Source: Microlunatus panaciterrae (lineage in GTDB: Bacteria; Actinomycetota; Actinomycetes; Propionibacteriales; Propionibacteriaceae). From it: a stretch of DNA of 64,000 nt. The translations under genes were made by a program, and so were the position numbers. The notes under the pieces are model-generated. The model ran no database searches, was not told where the DNA came from, and worked only from the letters and a program-made list of their open reading frames with translations. The stretch covers positions 3,844,001 through 3,908,000 of the forward strand of contig NZ_JAFBCF010000001.1 in the NCBI RefSeq assembly GCF_016907535.1. The letters are read 5' to 3'. This document shows positions 52,945-61,642 of this stretch, in pieces; within the stretch, counting starts at the first letter, position 1; every line of letters begins with the position of its first letter.

Positions 52945-54669
52945 ATGGAGTTCTCTGCGCTCGAGGCGGTCCACCTTCCCGAAGACGTGGCACGCGCCGT
53001 GTCTGTCGCGACCAGTGCGGGCGACGTCGAGGTCAGGGCGGCGGACGGAGTAGTCGAGCTCCTGGTCACCCCGGCGACGAACGGAGTCGTCGTGCGGATG
53101 GAGCTGGTCCTCGACCGTGCGGTCGGCTACTGGCACGCCGGTCAGGGCGCGTCGCGCACGTTAGCGGCCGACTGGTCGGGGAAGGCGACGACCAGCCTGG
53201 TGAACGATGTGCCGGCGGGCTGCCTCTACGACGCTGCGGGCAGGGCGCTGCTCGGCTGGGCGGCGGACGAGCTGGTGGCTGAGGTCGATGTCGCCTACGG
53301 CGTCTCGGAGGAGCGGAAGAACTTTGCTCTCGAGGTCACCACCCGCGACGATCGGCCGCTACGGCTGTTGCTGACCTCGGCGGGATCCCTCACCGAAACG
53401 CTGCGGCGCCTCGCCGCCTGGATGGAATCGGTGCGTCCGGTCGCGGCACTGCCGTCACCGGCCACCGCCAAGGAGCCGGTCTACTCCACCTGGTACACCT
53501 TCACCCAGGACATCAACGCCGACCTGGTCGAAGCCGAGGCGACGCTGGCAGCGCAGCTCGGCTACGGGTCTGTCTTCATCGACGACGGCTGGCAGCTGGA
53601 GGCACACGGCCGTGGGTACGCGGGCTGCGGCGACTGGCTGCCCGACCCGGCCAAGTTCGCCGACTTCGCCGGCCACGTTGAACGGCTGCACGAGCTCGGG
53701 CTCAAGGTGGTCGTCTGGATCGCCCCGGTCCTGCTGGGCGAGCGGAGTACGGCCTTCGCCGCCTGGTCCCGGTTCGCACCGAGCGCTGACTTCGCCTCCC
53801 GCTGCCGGGTGCTCGACCCCCGATTCCCGGAGGTGCGGGAGCATCTCGCCTCGACCTGCCTGCGGCTGGTCGAGGACTACGGCATCGATGGTCTCAAGAT
53901 CGACTTTCTCGAGCAGGCGATGGTCTATCAGGGCCAGCCGGCCGAGGGCGACATGCAGGATGTCGGGGTGGCGATGCAGACCATGCTCGGCCAGATCCGC
54001 GATCGCCTCGCCCAAGCCGGCCATGCCGAGACCATGATCGAGTTCCGGCAGCCCTACGTGAGCCCCGCGATTGCCTCGTACGGCAACATCCTGCGCGCCG
54101 GCGACTGCCCGGCTGACGCCGTGGTGAACCGCCGCTCCACGCTGGATGCGCGACTGCTCGCGACCGGTCAGGTCATCCACGCCGATCCCATGATGTGGAG
54201 TCCAGCCGGTGGACCGGCTGCAGTGGCCCAGCAGCTGTACGGCGGGTGGTTCGCCGTTCCACAGATCTCGATGAGGCTCGAGCACCTCTCCACCGACCAG
54301 TCGACCGCCTTGGCCGCCGGGCTGGCACTCTGGCGACGGCTGCGACCGGTACTGCTGGAGGGGACGCTGTCGGTGGAGGCAGCGGAGCTGGGGTACCCGC
54401 TGGTGCGCAGCAGCCTGGGCGACCAGCACGTGGTCGGCGTCTACGCCCATCTGGTGGTGGATCTGACGCCGCTCGGAACTGGCCAGGTGACGGTGATCAA
54501 CGCCACTCCGGCCGACCGGCTGGTGCTCCGGATCGGTGCGGCCGGTGCTCGAGTGGCCTCGACCGTCGATGTGCTCGGTGACCACAACGATCTTGATCGT
54601 GATCTTGCCCCCGGCGTCGTTGATCTTGAGGTGCCACCCTTCGGTGCGGTGGAGATCACCCTGCACTGA
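52945..54669 (+). CDS. GH36-type alpha-galactosidase (melibiase family)
   Basis: 574-residue glycosidase without signal peptide. An N-terminal beta domain (1-165) precedes a (beta/alpha)8 barrel starting at YSTWYTFTQDIN. FIDDGWQ and LKVVVWIAP match clan GH-D; the nucleophile is D320 in DGLKIDFLE; the acid/base is expected near RAGDCPADAV (residues about 386-395). A C-terminal beta-sandwich follows. Smaller than typical GH36 (about 700), so another alpha-glycosidic substrate is possible. ATG 52945; GTG one codon earlier is possible. Isolated from other sugar genes. Confidence 0.83.
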   Translation: MEFSALEAVHLPEDVARAVSVATSAGDVEVRAADGVVELLVTPATNGVVVRMELVLDRAVGYWHAGQGASRTLAADWSGKATTSLVNDVPAGCLYDAAGRALLGWAADELVAEVDVAYGVSEERKNFALEVTTRDDRPLRLLLTSAGSLTETLRRLAAWMESVRPVAALPSPATAKEPVYSTWYTFTQDINADLVEAEATLAAQLGYGSVFIDDGWQLEAHGRGYAGCGDWLPDPAKFADFAGHVERLHELGLKVVVWIAPVLLGERSTAFAAWSRFAPSADFASRCRVLDPRFPEVREHLASTCLRLVEDYGIDGLKIDFLEQAMVYQGQPAEGDMQDVGVAMQTMLGQIRDRLAQAGHAETMIEFRQPYVSPAIASYGNILRAGDCPADAVVNRRSTLDARLLATGQVIHADPMMWSPAGGPAAVAQQLYGGWFAVPQISMRLEHLSTDQSTALAAGLALWRRLRPVLLEGTLSVEAAELGYPLVRSSLGDQHVVGVYAHLVVDLTPLGTGQVTVINATPADRLVLRIGAAGARVASTVDVLGDHNDLDRDLAPGVVDLEVPPFGAVEITLH

Positions 54670-54673
54670 GTGA

Positions 54674-54926
54674 AGGCTCTGAGCATGTCGAAGAGCTGTT
54701 GATGCGCTCTGAGCTTGTCGAGGAGCTTCCTGGGGTTGCTTCGGCGCCCTTCGACAGGCTCAGGGCACGTACACGGCTAGGCGCTCTGAGCCTGTCGAAG
54801 AGCTTCCTGGGGTTGCGTTGGCGCGCCCTTCGACAGGCTCAGGGCACGTGGACAGGCTCAGGGCACGTGGACAGGCTCAGGGCACGTGGGCAGGCTCAGG
54901 GCGCGTGGACAGGCTCAGGGCGCGTC
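54674..54926. repeat. Palindromic repeat array, GACAGGCTCAGG family (copy 2)
   Basis: Several CTCTGAGC(C/T)TGTCGA(A/G)GAGC units facing CCCTTCGACAGGCTCAGGGC units, with the segment AGCTTCCTGGGGTTGC duplicated, then about four tandem 19-nt units ACGTGGACAGGCTCAGGGC (about 54840-54920). It fills the gap between two convergent genes and supplies the ppsA stop codon (TGA at 54917-54915). Confidence 0.88.
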
Positions 54927-57200
54927 GTGTCGGGCGCTTTCGAGCAGGATCCGCTGTTCGGCAGCGGCGATGCTGGCCCGGGCGGCTGGGACTGCGTCGG
55001 AGTTGACCGAGATCGAGGTGATCCCGAGCCGGACGAGATGCTCGGCGAACTCCGGCCGGTTCGAGGGCGCCTGCCCGCACAGCGACGAGGTGATGCCACC
55101 TCGCCGGGCGGCGGTGATGATCCGGCTGATCGCGTCCAGCACAGCCTCGTCGGCCTCGTCGAAGAGCTCCGAGCAGACCTCGGAGTCGCGGTCGACTCCG
55201 AGCATCAGCTGGGTCAGATCGTTGCTGCCGATCGACACACCGTCCACTCCGAGGGTGATGTACTGCGGCAACCAGTACATCACCGAGGGGACCTCGGCCA
55301 TCACCCAGCGATGCAGCCCGCGCTGATGGCCCAGCGGGCTGGCATCGATGGCCTCGAGACAGGCCTCGAGCTCCCATCGGGTACGGACGAACGGGATCAT
55401 CAGATGCAGGTTGGGGGACTCCTCTCGTACCCGGGCGAGCGTCTCCAGCTCGGCGGCGAACAGCTCCGGCTCGTGGATGTAGCGGAAGCAGCCGCGGTAG
55501 CCGATCATCGGGTTCGCCTCAACCGGCTCGTGCTCGGCACCCCCGGTCAGGTTGCGGAACTCGTTGGTGCGGAAGTCGGTCGCCCGGTAGACCACCGGTC
55601 GGGGCGCGAAGGCCCTGGTCACGGTCAGCAACGCCTGCTGCATCGTCGTCACGAACGCCTCCCGGCCGCCGGCTGCCAGCAGATGGTTCGGGTGCTCCCC
55701 GTGGAGCGCCTCGGTGATCATGAACTCAGCCCGCAGCAGCCCGACGCCGTCGACGGGCATCGCAGCCACCCGTTCGGCCGTCTCCGGCATGGCGAGGTTG
55801 ACGTACAGCCGGGTGCCCAGCTGTGCGGTCTGCACCGTGGTCGACGATGCCGGCTCGCTGACCGAGACCTCGTGGTGGATTGCAGGGGTTCCGGCCAGCA
55901 CCCGGCCGGAGGTGCCGTCGACCGTCACCTGCTGACCGAGGTGCAGTCTCTTGGTCGCGTCCCGGGCGCCGACGACGCACGGCACGCCGAGCTCTCGGGC
56001 GACGATCGCCGCATGACAGGTCATGCCACCACCGTCGGTGACCAGCGCAGCTGCGCGGCGGATCGCCGGCACCCAGTCTGGGTTGGTCATCGGCGCGACC
56101 AGGATCTCGCCCTCCAACAGCTGCGCACCCTCTGTCGGCGACAGCAGCACCCGGACCGAGCCTGAACCGGTCCCGGGTGAGGCCGCCAAACCCTGCACCA
56201 GCACCGGCGCCCCCGACGCGTCGGCGCGGCGGGACAAGGTTGTAATGGGACGTGACTGCACCAGCCACGTCTTCCCGTCGGCGACCGCCCACTCGAGGTC
56301 CTGCGGCGACCCGTAGTACTCCTCGGTGCGCAGGGCCAGCCGGGCGAGCTCGATCGCCTGGTCGTCGGTCAGCACTCGACGGTCGGCGTCGACGTCGTCG
56401 AGATCCACCCGCAGGTCCCTGCCGTCGGGTCCTCGGATGATCTTGTGCGTCTGGTGTCCCACTCGCAGCTGGATCAGACGGGGGCCCTTCTTCGCCAGGA
56501 CGTAGGTGTCCGGTTCCACCGCGCCGCTGACCACCACCTCGCCCAGGCCGATGGCAGCCTCCAGCACCAGATGACCGGTGTCGCCGGTGGTGGGATCCGC
56601 GGTGAACGCCACTCCCGAGCAATCGGAGTTCACCATCTGCTGCACCACGACAGCCATCGCCGGTTCCTCGTCCATCCCGCTGCTGGCGCGGTAGGCGATG
56701 ACGCGGGGGCTAAACAGCGAGACCCAGCAGCTCAGCACCGAGTCCACGAGGGCCTGCTCGCCGGTGATGTTGGTGTAGGTCGCATTCATGCCGGCAAACG
56801 AGGTGTCCGCCGCATCCTCCGACGTGGCCGACGACCGTACGGCCACGGTCACCTGGTCGCCGAGCTCCAGATAGGCACTGACCAGCTCCTCCCGGACCAG
56901 CGCGTCAATCCCCGCTTGGCGGACGAGCGCTTGCATCGACGCACACACCTCGCCCAGGCGGGCCGTGTCGCCGGCGTCGCGCAGTGCGTCGCGGAGCAGT
57001 TGCTTCAGCTGGTCGCGTGCGCCCGCGGCGTCCATCGACTCCAGGTAGGCCCCGGCGGTCAGCACAAACCCTGGTGGTACCGGCAGGCCGGCACGGGTCA
57101 GCTCACCCAGGTTGGCGCCCTTGCCGCCGGCGACGCCTACCTCGCTCCTGCTCAGGCTGCTGAAGTCACGGACGAACCTGGTCGTCGCTGTGATGGTCAC
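54915..57200 (-). CDS. ppsA: Phosphoenolpyruvate synthase
   Basis: Converts pyruvate and ATP to PEP, AMP and phosphate. 761 residues: ATP-grasp domain ([38 protein letters not shown]), swivelling domain with the phospho-histidine in [17 protein letters not shown], and PEP-binding barrel ending with the catalytic cysteine in [15 protein letters not shown] 57200 is preferred, with GGAG upstream; GTG 57254 would add 18 residues. Its last codons (Ala-Pro-stop) are made of the intergenic repeat. A DosR-like palindrome lies 115 nt upstream. Confidence 0.92.
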   Translation of the reverse strand: MTITATTRFVRDFSSLSRSEVGVAGGKGANLGELTRAGLPVPPGFVLTAGAYLESMDAAGARDQLKQLLRDALRDAGDTARLGEVCASMQALVRQAGIDALVREELVSAYLELGDQVTVAVRSSATSEDAADTSFAGMNATYTNITGEQALVDSVLSCWVSLFSPRVIAYRASSGMDEEPAMAVVVQQMVNSDCSGVAFTADPTTGDTGHLVLEAAIGLGEVVVSGAVEPDTYVLAKKGPRLIQLRVGHQTHKIIRGPDGRDLRVDLDDVDADRRVLTDDQAIELARLALRTEEYYGSPQDLEWAVADGKTWLVQSRPITTLSRRADASGAPVLVQGLAASPGTGSGSVRVLLSPTEGAQLLEGEILVAPMTNPDWVPAIRRAAALVTDGGGMTCHAAIVARELGVPCVVGARDATKRLHLGQQVTVDGTSGRVLAGTPAIHHEVSVSEPASSTTVQTAQLGTRLYVNLAMPETAERVAAMPVDGVGLLRAEFMITEALHGEHPNHLLAAGGREAFVTTMQQALLTVTRAFAPRPVVYRATDFRTNEFRNLTGGAEHEPVEANPMIGYRGCFRYIHEPELFAAELETLARVREESPNLHLMIPFVRTRWELEACLEAIDASPLGHQRGLHRWVMAEVPSVMYWLPQYITLGVDGVSIGSNDLTQLMLGVDRDSEVCSELFDEADEAVLDAISRIITAARRGGITSSLCGQAPSNRPEFAEHLVRLGITSISVNSDAVPAARASIAAAEQRILLESARHDAP

Positions 57201-57314
57201 TGTGGTCTCCGAGCGCGTGCGCCCGCAACGATTCTCATGTCGAGCTCCCTTCACCTGTCCTCACCCTGCCCACAGCCGCTCGGGCGACGTCAGAGGAGTT
57301 GTCCCCGCTGACGA

Positions 57315-57328
57315 GGGACCAAGGTCCC
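57315..57328. promoter_or_regulatory. DosR-box-like palindrome between ppsA and DinB-family gene
   Basis: GGGACC-AA-GGTCCC, fitting the GGGACnnnnGTCCC core of the DosR motif. In the divergent gap, 115 nt upstream of ppsA and 92 nt upstream of the DinB-family gene. Confidence 0.4.
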
Positions 57329-57352
57329 CTTCCGTTCTCGCTGCTCAACCGG

Positions 57353-57375
57353 GTGTCAGTGCCTCCGGTTAGGGT
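57353..57375 (+). promoter_or_regulatory. RecA-NDp (PafBC-type) promoter of the DinB-family gene
   Basis: GTGTCAGTG (57353-57361), 8-base spacer, TAGGGT (57370-57375). 8 of 9 to the consensus, exact spacing and TAnnnT. A perfect inverted repeat GTCACT-G-AGTGAC (57374-57386) overlaps the start site and may bind another regulator. Confidence 0.7.
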
Positions 57376-57419
57376 CACTGAGTGACTCGGAAGAGGCCGT
57401 CCGGAAGGGAGCCACTCAG

Positions 57420-58031
57420 ATGAAACAGACGCTGCATCGTTACCTTCGCCGCGAACGCGCCTCGCTGCTGGCGAAGCTCGACGGGTTGGGCGAACGGGAG
57501 GTGCGCTGGCCCATGACGCCGACCGGCACCAACCTGCTCGGACTGGTGAAGCACACGGCAAGCGTCGAGCTCGGCTATTTCGGGGAGGTCTTCGGTCGGC
57601 CATCCAGCCATCGCCTGCCGTGGTTCGATGAAGGCGCGGAGGTCAACGCGGATATGTGGGCCACGGCGGACGAGAGTCGTGCCGAGATCGTCGAGCTGCA
57701 CCACATCGCGGCGGTGCACGCCGATGCCACCATCGAGGCTCTGGACCTTGACGCGCGTGGGCTCGTGCCCTGGTGGGCGGGGGAGCGGCAGCACGTGACG
57801 CTGCATCAGATTCTGGTCCACATGTGCGTCGAGACGGCCCGGCACGCGGGTCACGCCGACATCATCCGTGAGCTGCTGGACGGTGCGGCCGGGAACAACG
57901 ACGGCAGCCTTCCCGACCAGACGGCCGACGAGTGGGCAACGTATCGTCGACGGCTGGAGACGGCGGCCGAGGAAGCCCAGCAGAATTCCCGGACAGAAGT
58001 GCCTAAGGTCCCTGGCGTACGGGACCACTGA
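57420..58031 (+). CDS. DinB-family protein (DUF664 type)
   Basis: 203-residue four-helix protein of the DinB/YfiT-like superfamily. Metal-binding histidines are expected at H45 (LVKHTASVE) and H142/H145 (ARHAGHADIIRE); H134 is nearby. Members often act as thiol-dependent transferases (mycothiol in actinobacteria); the reaction here is unknown. The founding member is DNA-damage inducible, and a clear RecA-NDp promoter precedes this gene. ATG 57420 with GGAAGGGAG upstream. Divergent from ppsA. Confidence 0.87.
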   Translation: MKQTLHRYLRRERASLLAKLDGLGEREVRWPMTPTGTNLLGLVKHTASVELGYFGEVFGRPSSHRLPWFDEGAEVNADMWATADESRAEIVELHHIAAVHADATIEALDLDARGLVPWWAGERQHVTLHQILVHMCVETARHAGHADIIRELLDGAAGNNDGSLPDQTADEWATYRRRLETAAEEAQQNSRTEVPKVPGVRDH

Positions 58032-58144
58032 CCGTTGTGCAGTTGAGTACACCACGGCGACGATCGATGAGAGGCACTCGCGGACGCCACGCCACCGAGA
58101 CGTTGCGCCACGGTTCGCTACAGGACAGGACAGTGGGGTCAGAC

Positions 58145-59122
58145 ATGATCACGGAGGAATCCAGACTCGGCACACTCCAGCAGGCCATCGAGCTTGCCGG
58201 TCGTGCACCCTCCCTCCACAACAGCCAGCCGTGGCTGTTTCGGCTCGGGCCGAGGCAGGTGGAGTTGTACGCCGACCACAGGCGGTGGCTGCCGTCGACC
58301 GACACCGACCAGCGCGATCTCCTGTTGAGCTGCGGCGCTGCGCTGCACCATCTGCGGATCGCCCTTGCGGTTGCCGGGGTACACACCACCGTGCACCGGC
58401 TGCCGGACCCCAACGATCCCAAGCATCTGGCCACAGTCGAGCTGGACACCAGCACCGCGTTGGACGCCCAACGGGAGCTGGCTACAGCCATCCCCGACCG
58501 GCGCAGTGACCGTCGGCCCTTCAGCCACTGGCCGATTCCGGAGGCGTTCCAGCGCCAGCTGACCGAGCGGGCCTCCGAGCAGGGCGGGCTGTTGCGCGTG
58601 ATCACCGACGCCTGGGCGAGGGGAGTACTAGTGGCAGCGATCCACCAGGCGGCGACAGCCCAGGACCAGGTGCCTGGGTACCGCTCCGAACTGGAGAGCT
58701 GGACCGGTCGCGAAGGGGACGACGGGATTCCGCGGGCCAACCTGCTCCGGACCATGCCAGCTCCGGTGGAGTCGTCGCGGGCGTTCGGCGTGGGGGACAT
58801 CGAGACGACGATCGAGGAGCGCCCGGAGGACGCCACGCTGATGGTGCTGGGCAGCACCTCGGACGATCCGCTGTCCCAGCTGCGCGCAGGCGAGGCGATG
58901 AGCGCCGTGCTGCTCCAGGCCACCCAGCTCGGCCTGGCCGGCTGCCCGCTCAGCCAGCCGCTGGAGATCGGCGCCACCCGCAAGATCCTGCAGGACCAGG
59001 TCCTCGGTGGCACCTTGTCGCCCGAGATCGTGTTCCGGTTCGGCTGGGCGCCGGCCGGCGAACCGCTGCCGCCCACGCCGCGGCGCCCCGTCTCCGACAT
59101 CATCGAGCTGCTGCCCAGTTGA
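58145..59122 (+). CDS. Acg-family nitroreductase-like protein
   Basis: 325-residue protein of the Acg (Rv2032) family: a duplicated nitroreductase fold that buries FMN. AGRAPSLHNSQPWLFRLG near the N-terminus, IPDRRSDRRPFSHWPIPEAF, and LGLAGCPLSQPLEIGATRKIL are typical. In M. tuberculosis Acg belongs to the hypoxia/dormancy regulon. ATG 58145; the longer frame from 58037 lacks similarity. Lies 113 nt after the DinB-family gene on the same strand. Convergent with prsW across a repeat array. Confidence 0.85.
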   Translation: MITEESRLGTLQQAIELAGRAPSLHNSQPWLFRLGPRQVELYADHRRWLPSTDTDQRDLLLSCGAALHHLRIALAVAGVHTTVHRLPDPNDPKHLATVELDTSTALDAQRELATAIPDRRSDRRPFSHWPIPEAFQRQLTERASEQGGLLRVITDAWARGVLVAAIHQAATAQDQVPGYRSELESWTGREGDDGIPRANLLRTMPAPVESSRAFGVGDIETTIEERPEDATLMVLGSTSDDPLSQLRAGEAMSAVLLQATQLGLAGCPLSQPLEIGATRKILQDQVLGGTLSPEIVFRFGWAPAGEPLPPTPRRPVSDIIELLPS

Positions 59123-59131
59123 CCGTTCGGC

Positions 59132-59298
59132 CCCTTCGACGAGCTCAGGCGAGTGGGTCCTTCGACAGGCTCAGGACGCGTTCAGGGGGCGTGGGGTCCT
59201 TCGACAGGCTCAGGACGCGTTCACGCCGCGTGGGTCCTTCGACTGGCTCCGGACACGTTCAGGGGGCGTGGGTCCTTCGACTGGCTCAGGTCACGTCG
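59132..59298. repeat. Palindromic repeat array, GACAGGCTCAGG family (copy 3)
   Basis: Five units of the form GGGTCCTTCGACAGGCTCAGGACGCGTTCAG..., all in one orientation, roughly 33-38 nt apart, with drift in later units (GACTGGCTC). They fill the gap between convergent genes. Confidence 0.85.
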
Positions 59299-59299
59299 A

Positions 59300-60469
59300 T
59301 CAGGCGACGTGGTGGGGGCGCTCGAGTGAGGGTGGCATCGTCATCGGCGGCGGCAGGATCAGGAAGGGACGGTAGGCGGCCGCCCGATTCAGGATGGCTG
59401 CCATCTGCGCATCGGCGTTCTTGGGTGCCCGCCCTTGCATCACCCGGTGGTGCAGAAACGCCATCTCGGTGAGGGTCTGCTGGTAGTCGCGCAACAGCCG
59501 GGATGCCTGCCGCCCACCGCGGGCTGCGGCGTACTTCCGTGCTGCCGCCCGCTGAGGCAGCAGCGCGACCCAGGCGACCTCACCCGGGTGCACCCAGCCC
59601 CGCCGGGCGCAGTCGGTCAACGCCGTCCGCAGCACCTGGCCCTCGCGCCGGCGGACCCAGGCGCCGATCGTCAGCAGGGCGACCAGAGCCGGCAGGATGG
59701 CCACCAGGTAGGCGGTCACAAACCCACGGAACCCGCCGAAGGTGGCGCTACCGTTCCAGGTGGCGTGCAACAGCACGGCACCGACGTAACCGAGGATGGG
59801 CGCCACCACCCGGAGCACGCGGGAGCGGGTGCCGATCGCGATGCCGAGGCCGATGCCGAACACAGCCGCATACAAGGAGTGTCCGAACGCGCCGGCGACG
59901 CCGCGGACGATGAACAGGGCGGTCGTGGCGCCGATGCCGCCCTCGGACAGGCTGTTGAGGTAGTAGAGCGCATCCTCGGTGAAGGTGAAACCGACCCCGA
60001 CCAGGCCGCCGTAGACGATTCCGTCGAGCACGCCGTGCAGCTGGTCCCGACGCATCACCATGACCACGATCAGGAACACGCCCTTGCCGAACTCCTCCGT
60101 CACCGGTGCCCAGAAGACGCTGTTGAGCGTGTCATTGCCCCCGGTCAAGGCAGAGGCAGCGAGACTGAGGCCCAGCCCGATGCCCACGGCCGCCACCGCC
60201 CCCCAGGCGATCGCCGCCATCAGATACCGCACGGGCTCGGGCTGGTAGCGGTCCAACCACAGGCAGAGCAGGATCAGCAGCGGCAGCGGCACAGCAGCCA
60301 GCAGATAGGCGATCGCCGCCGCGATCGGGCCACCGGACCAGACGATCAACGTGGCCACAGCCAAGGCGCCCAGGCCGAGCACGACGGTGCTTATGAAGAA
60401 CAGCGCCGAGTGTCGCTGCCGCGGGCGGGGAATCGCGGTTGGCTGCGGGATCACCGGCGGGGCGGTCAT
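59300..60469 (-). CDS. PrsW-family intramembrane metalloprotease
   Basis: 389-residue polytopic membrane protein. The PrsW motifs are present: APVTEEFGKG (E125-E126), a GHSLYAAVFG helix and a final LHATWN histidine. About nine hydrophobic segments. A soluble, Arg/Ala-rich C-terminal tail of about 110 residues follows. PrsW cleaves anti-sigma factors in Bacillus; no sigma/anti-sigma pair is encoded nearby, so the target is unknown. Start ATG 60469. Confidence 0.89.
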   Translation of the reverse strand: MTAPPVIPQPTAIPRPRQRHSALFFISTVVLGLGALAVATLIVWSGGPIAAAIAYLLAAVPLPLLILLCLWLDRYQPEPVRYLMAAIAWGAVAAVGIGLGLSLAASALTGGNDTLNSVFWAPVTEEFGKGVFLIVVMVMRRDQLHGVLDGIVYGGLVGVGFTFTEDALYYLNSLSEGGIGATTALFIVRGVAGAFGHSLYAAVFGIGLGIAIGTRSRVLRVVAPILGYVGAVLLHATWNGSATFGGFRGFVTAYLVAILPALVALLTIGAWVRRREGQVLRTALTDCARRGWVHPGEVAWVALLPQRAAARKYAAARGGRQASRLLRDYQQTLTEMAFLHHRVMQGRAPKNADAQMAAILNRAAAYRPFLILPPPMTMPPSLERPHHVA

Positions 60470-60515
60470 GCTGCCAGCCTAGGGGCCGCCACCCGTTCCG
60501 AGCCCACTATGCGGG

Positions 60516-60531
60516 CCGGCGTTCGCGCCGG
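60516..60531. other. Short UUCG-loop hairpin in the prsW-AEC gap
   Basis: CCGGCG-TTCG-CGCCGG, a perfect 6-bp stem with a stable TTCG loop. No T-run. The rest of this 169-nt divergent gap shows no clear promoter. Confidence 0.4.
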
Positions 60532-60638
60532 GGACCAGCCGTGAAAACCTATTCCCGCAGCCCCAAGACCAGGGTCAGGCCGACCGGGTTGAGCCGGGAC
60601 AGACGAAGCCGACAGAGGCGAAAAGAGCGGAGCCGATC

Positions 60639-61562
60639 GTGGATGGAGTCCTGACGGGCTTCGTCACCATCGGCTCGATCATTGTGGTCGGCATGCTGCT
60701 GGCCCACCTGAAGATCCTCGACACCAACAGCCAACTGGTGCTCTCCCGGCTCGCCTTCTTCGTGGCCAGCCCGGCGCTGATGATCACGGTGCTGAGCCGG
60801 ACCGACGTCTCGGCCATCTTCTCGGCCAACCTGGTCGCCTCCATCGGCAGTGTCGTCGTGGCCGCGGGTCTCTACATCCTCGTCGCTCGGCTCGTGTTCA
60901 AGCGCAACGCCCCCGACACCGTCATCGGGACGTTCTCCTCGGCGTACGTCAACGCCGGCAACCTGGGGCTGCCGATCGCCGGGTACGTGCTGGGTGACGC
61001 CTCACTGATCGCGCCGATGCTGCTGACCCAGCTGATCCTGCTTCAGCCGCTCGGCCTCACCGTGCTGGACATCACCATCGCCCGCGAACATCAGTCCTGG
61101 GCCCGGATCCTCAGCAGACCGCTGAGAAACCCGCTCATGCTGGGATCGGTGCTCGGCCTGCTGCTGTCGATCTTCCACGTTCAGCTGCCGCCCGCCGTGC
61201 ACGACCCGCTCGCGCTGGTCGGCGGGATGGCGATCCCGGCGATGCTGATCGCCTACGGGATCTCGCTCCGCCTCGGCCCGCGGCCCGGCCGCGGTGAGCC
61301 GAAGATCCAGGTCGGCTACATCGTCCTCCTCAAGCTGGTGATCCAGCCGTTGGCCGCATTCCTGCTTGCCAGGTACGCGCTGGGGCTGGACCCGGCCGGC
61401 GTCCTGGCCGTCACCGTGATCGCCGCGCTGCCGACAGCCCAGAACGTGTTCGTACACGCCAACCGCTACCAGACGGGCATCATCCTGGCCCGCGACGCCG
61501 TCTTCGTCTCGACGATCCTGTCTGTCCCGGTGTTGGTCGTCATTGCAGCGTTGCTGGCCTGA
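60639..61562 (+). CDS. AEC-family transporter
   Basis: 307-residue membrane carrier of the auxin efflux carrier family, about ten helices in two halves. GTFSSAYVNAGNLGLPIAGYVLG (with the conserved Asn-Ala-Gly-Asn-Leu-Gly-Leu-Pro) in helix 4 and LPTAQNVFVHANRY in the second half are diagnostic. Bacterial members move malate, other organic acids or amino acids; substrate unknown. GTG start 60639. Confidence 0.88.
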   Translation: MDGVLTGFVTIGSIIVVGMLLAHLKILDTNSQLVLSRLAFFVASPALMITVLSRTDVSAIFSANLVASIGSVVVAAGLYILVARLVFKRNAPDTVIGTFSSAYVNAGNLGLPIAGYVLGDASLIAPMLLTQLILLQPLGLTVLDITIAREHQSWARILSRPLRNPLMLGSVLGLLLSIFHVQLPPAVHDPLALVGGMAIPAMLIAYGISLRLGPRPGRGEPKIQVGYIVLLKLVIQPLAAFLLARYALGLDPAGVLAVTVIAALPTAQNVFVHANRYQTGIILARDAVFVSTILSVPVLVVIAALLA

Positions 61563-61642
61563 CGCTCCGGAGCGATCCCAGCGGAGGTCACACCTCAGCC
61601 GCCCCCTCGGAGCAGACGTCCAGGAGAAGTCTGCAGAGACGT

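Noticed and set aside
53455-54666. 403-codon antisense open frame opposite the GH36 gene
   Set aside because: Shadow of a conserved glycosidase; composition is biased and no motif is seen.
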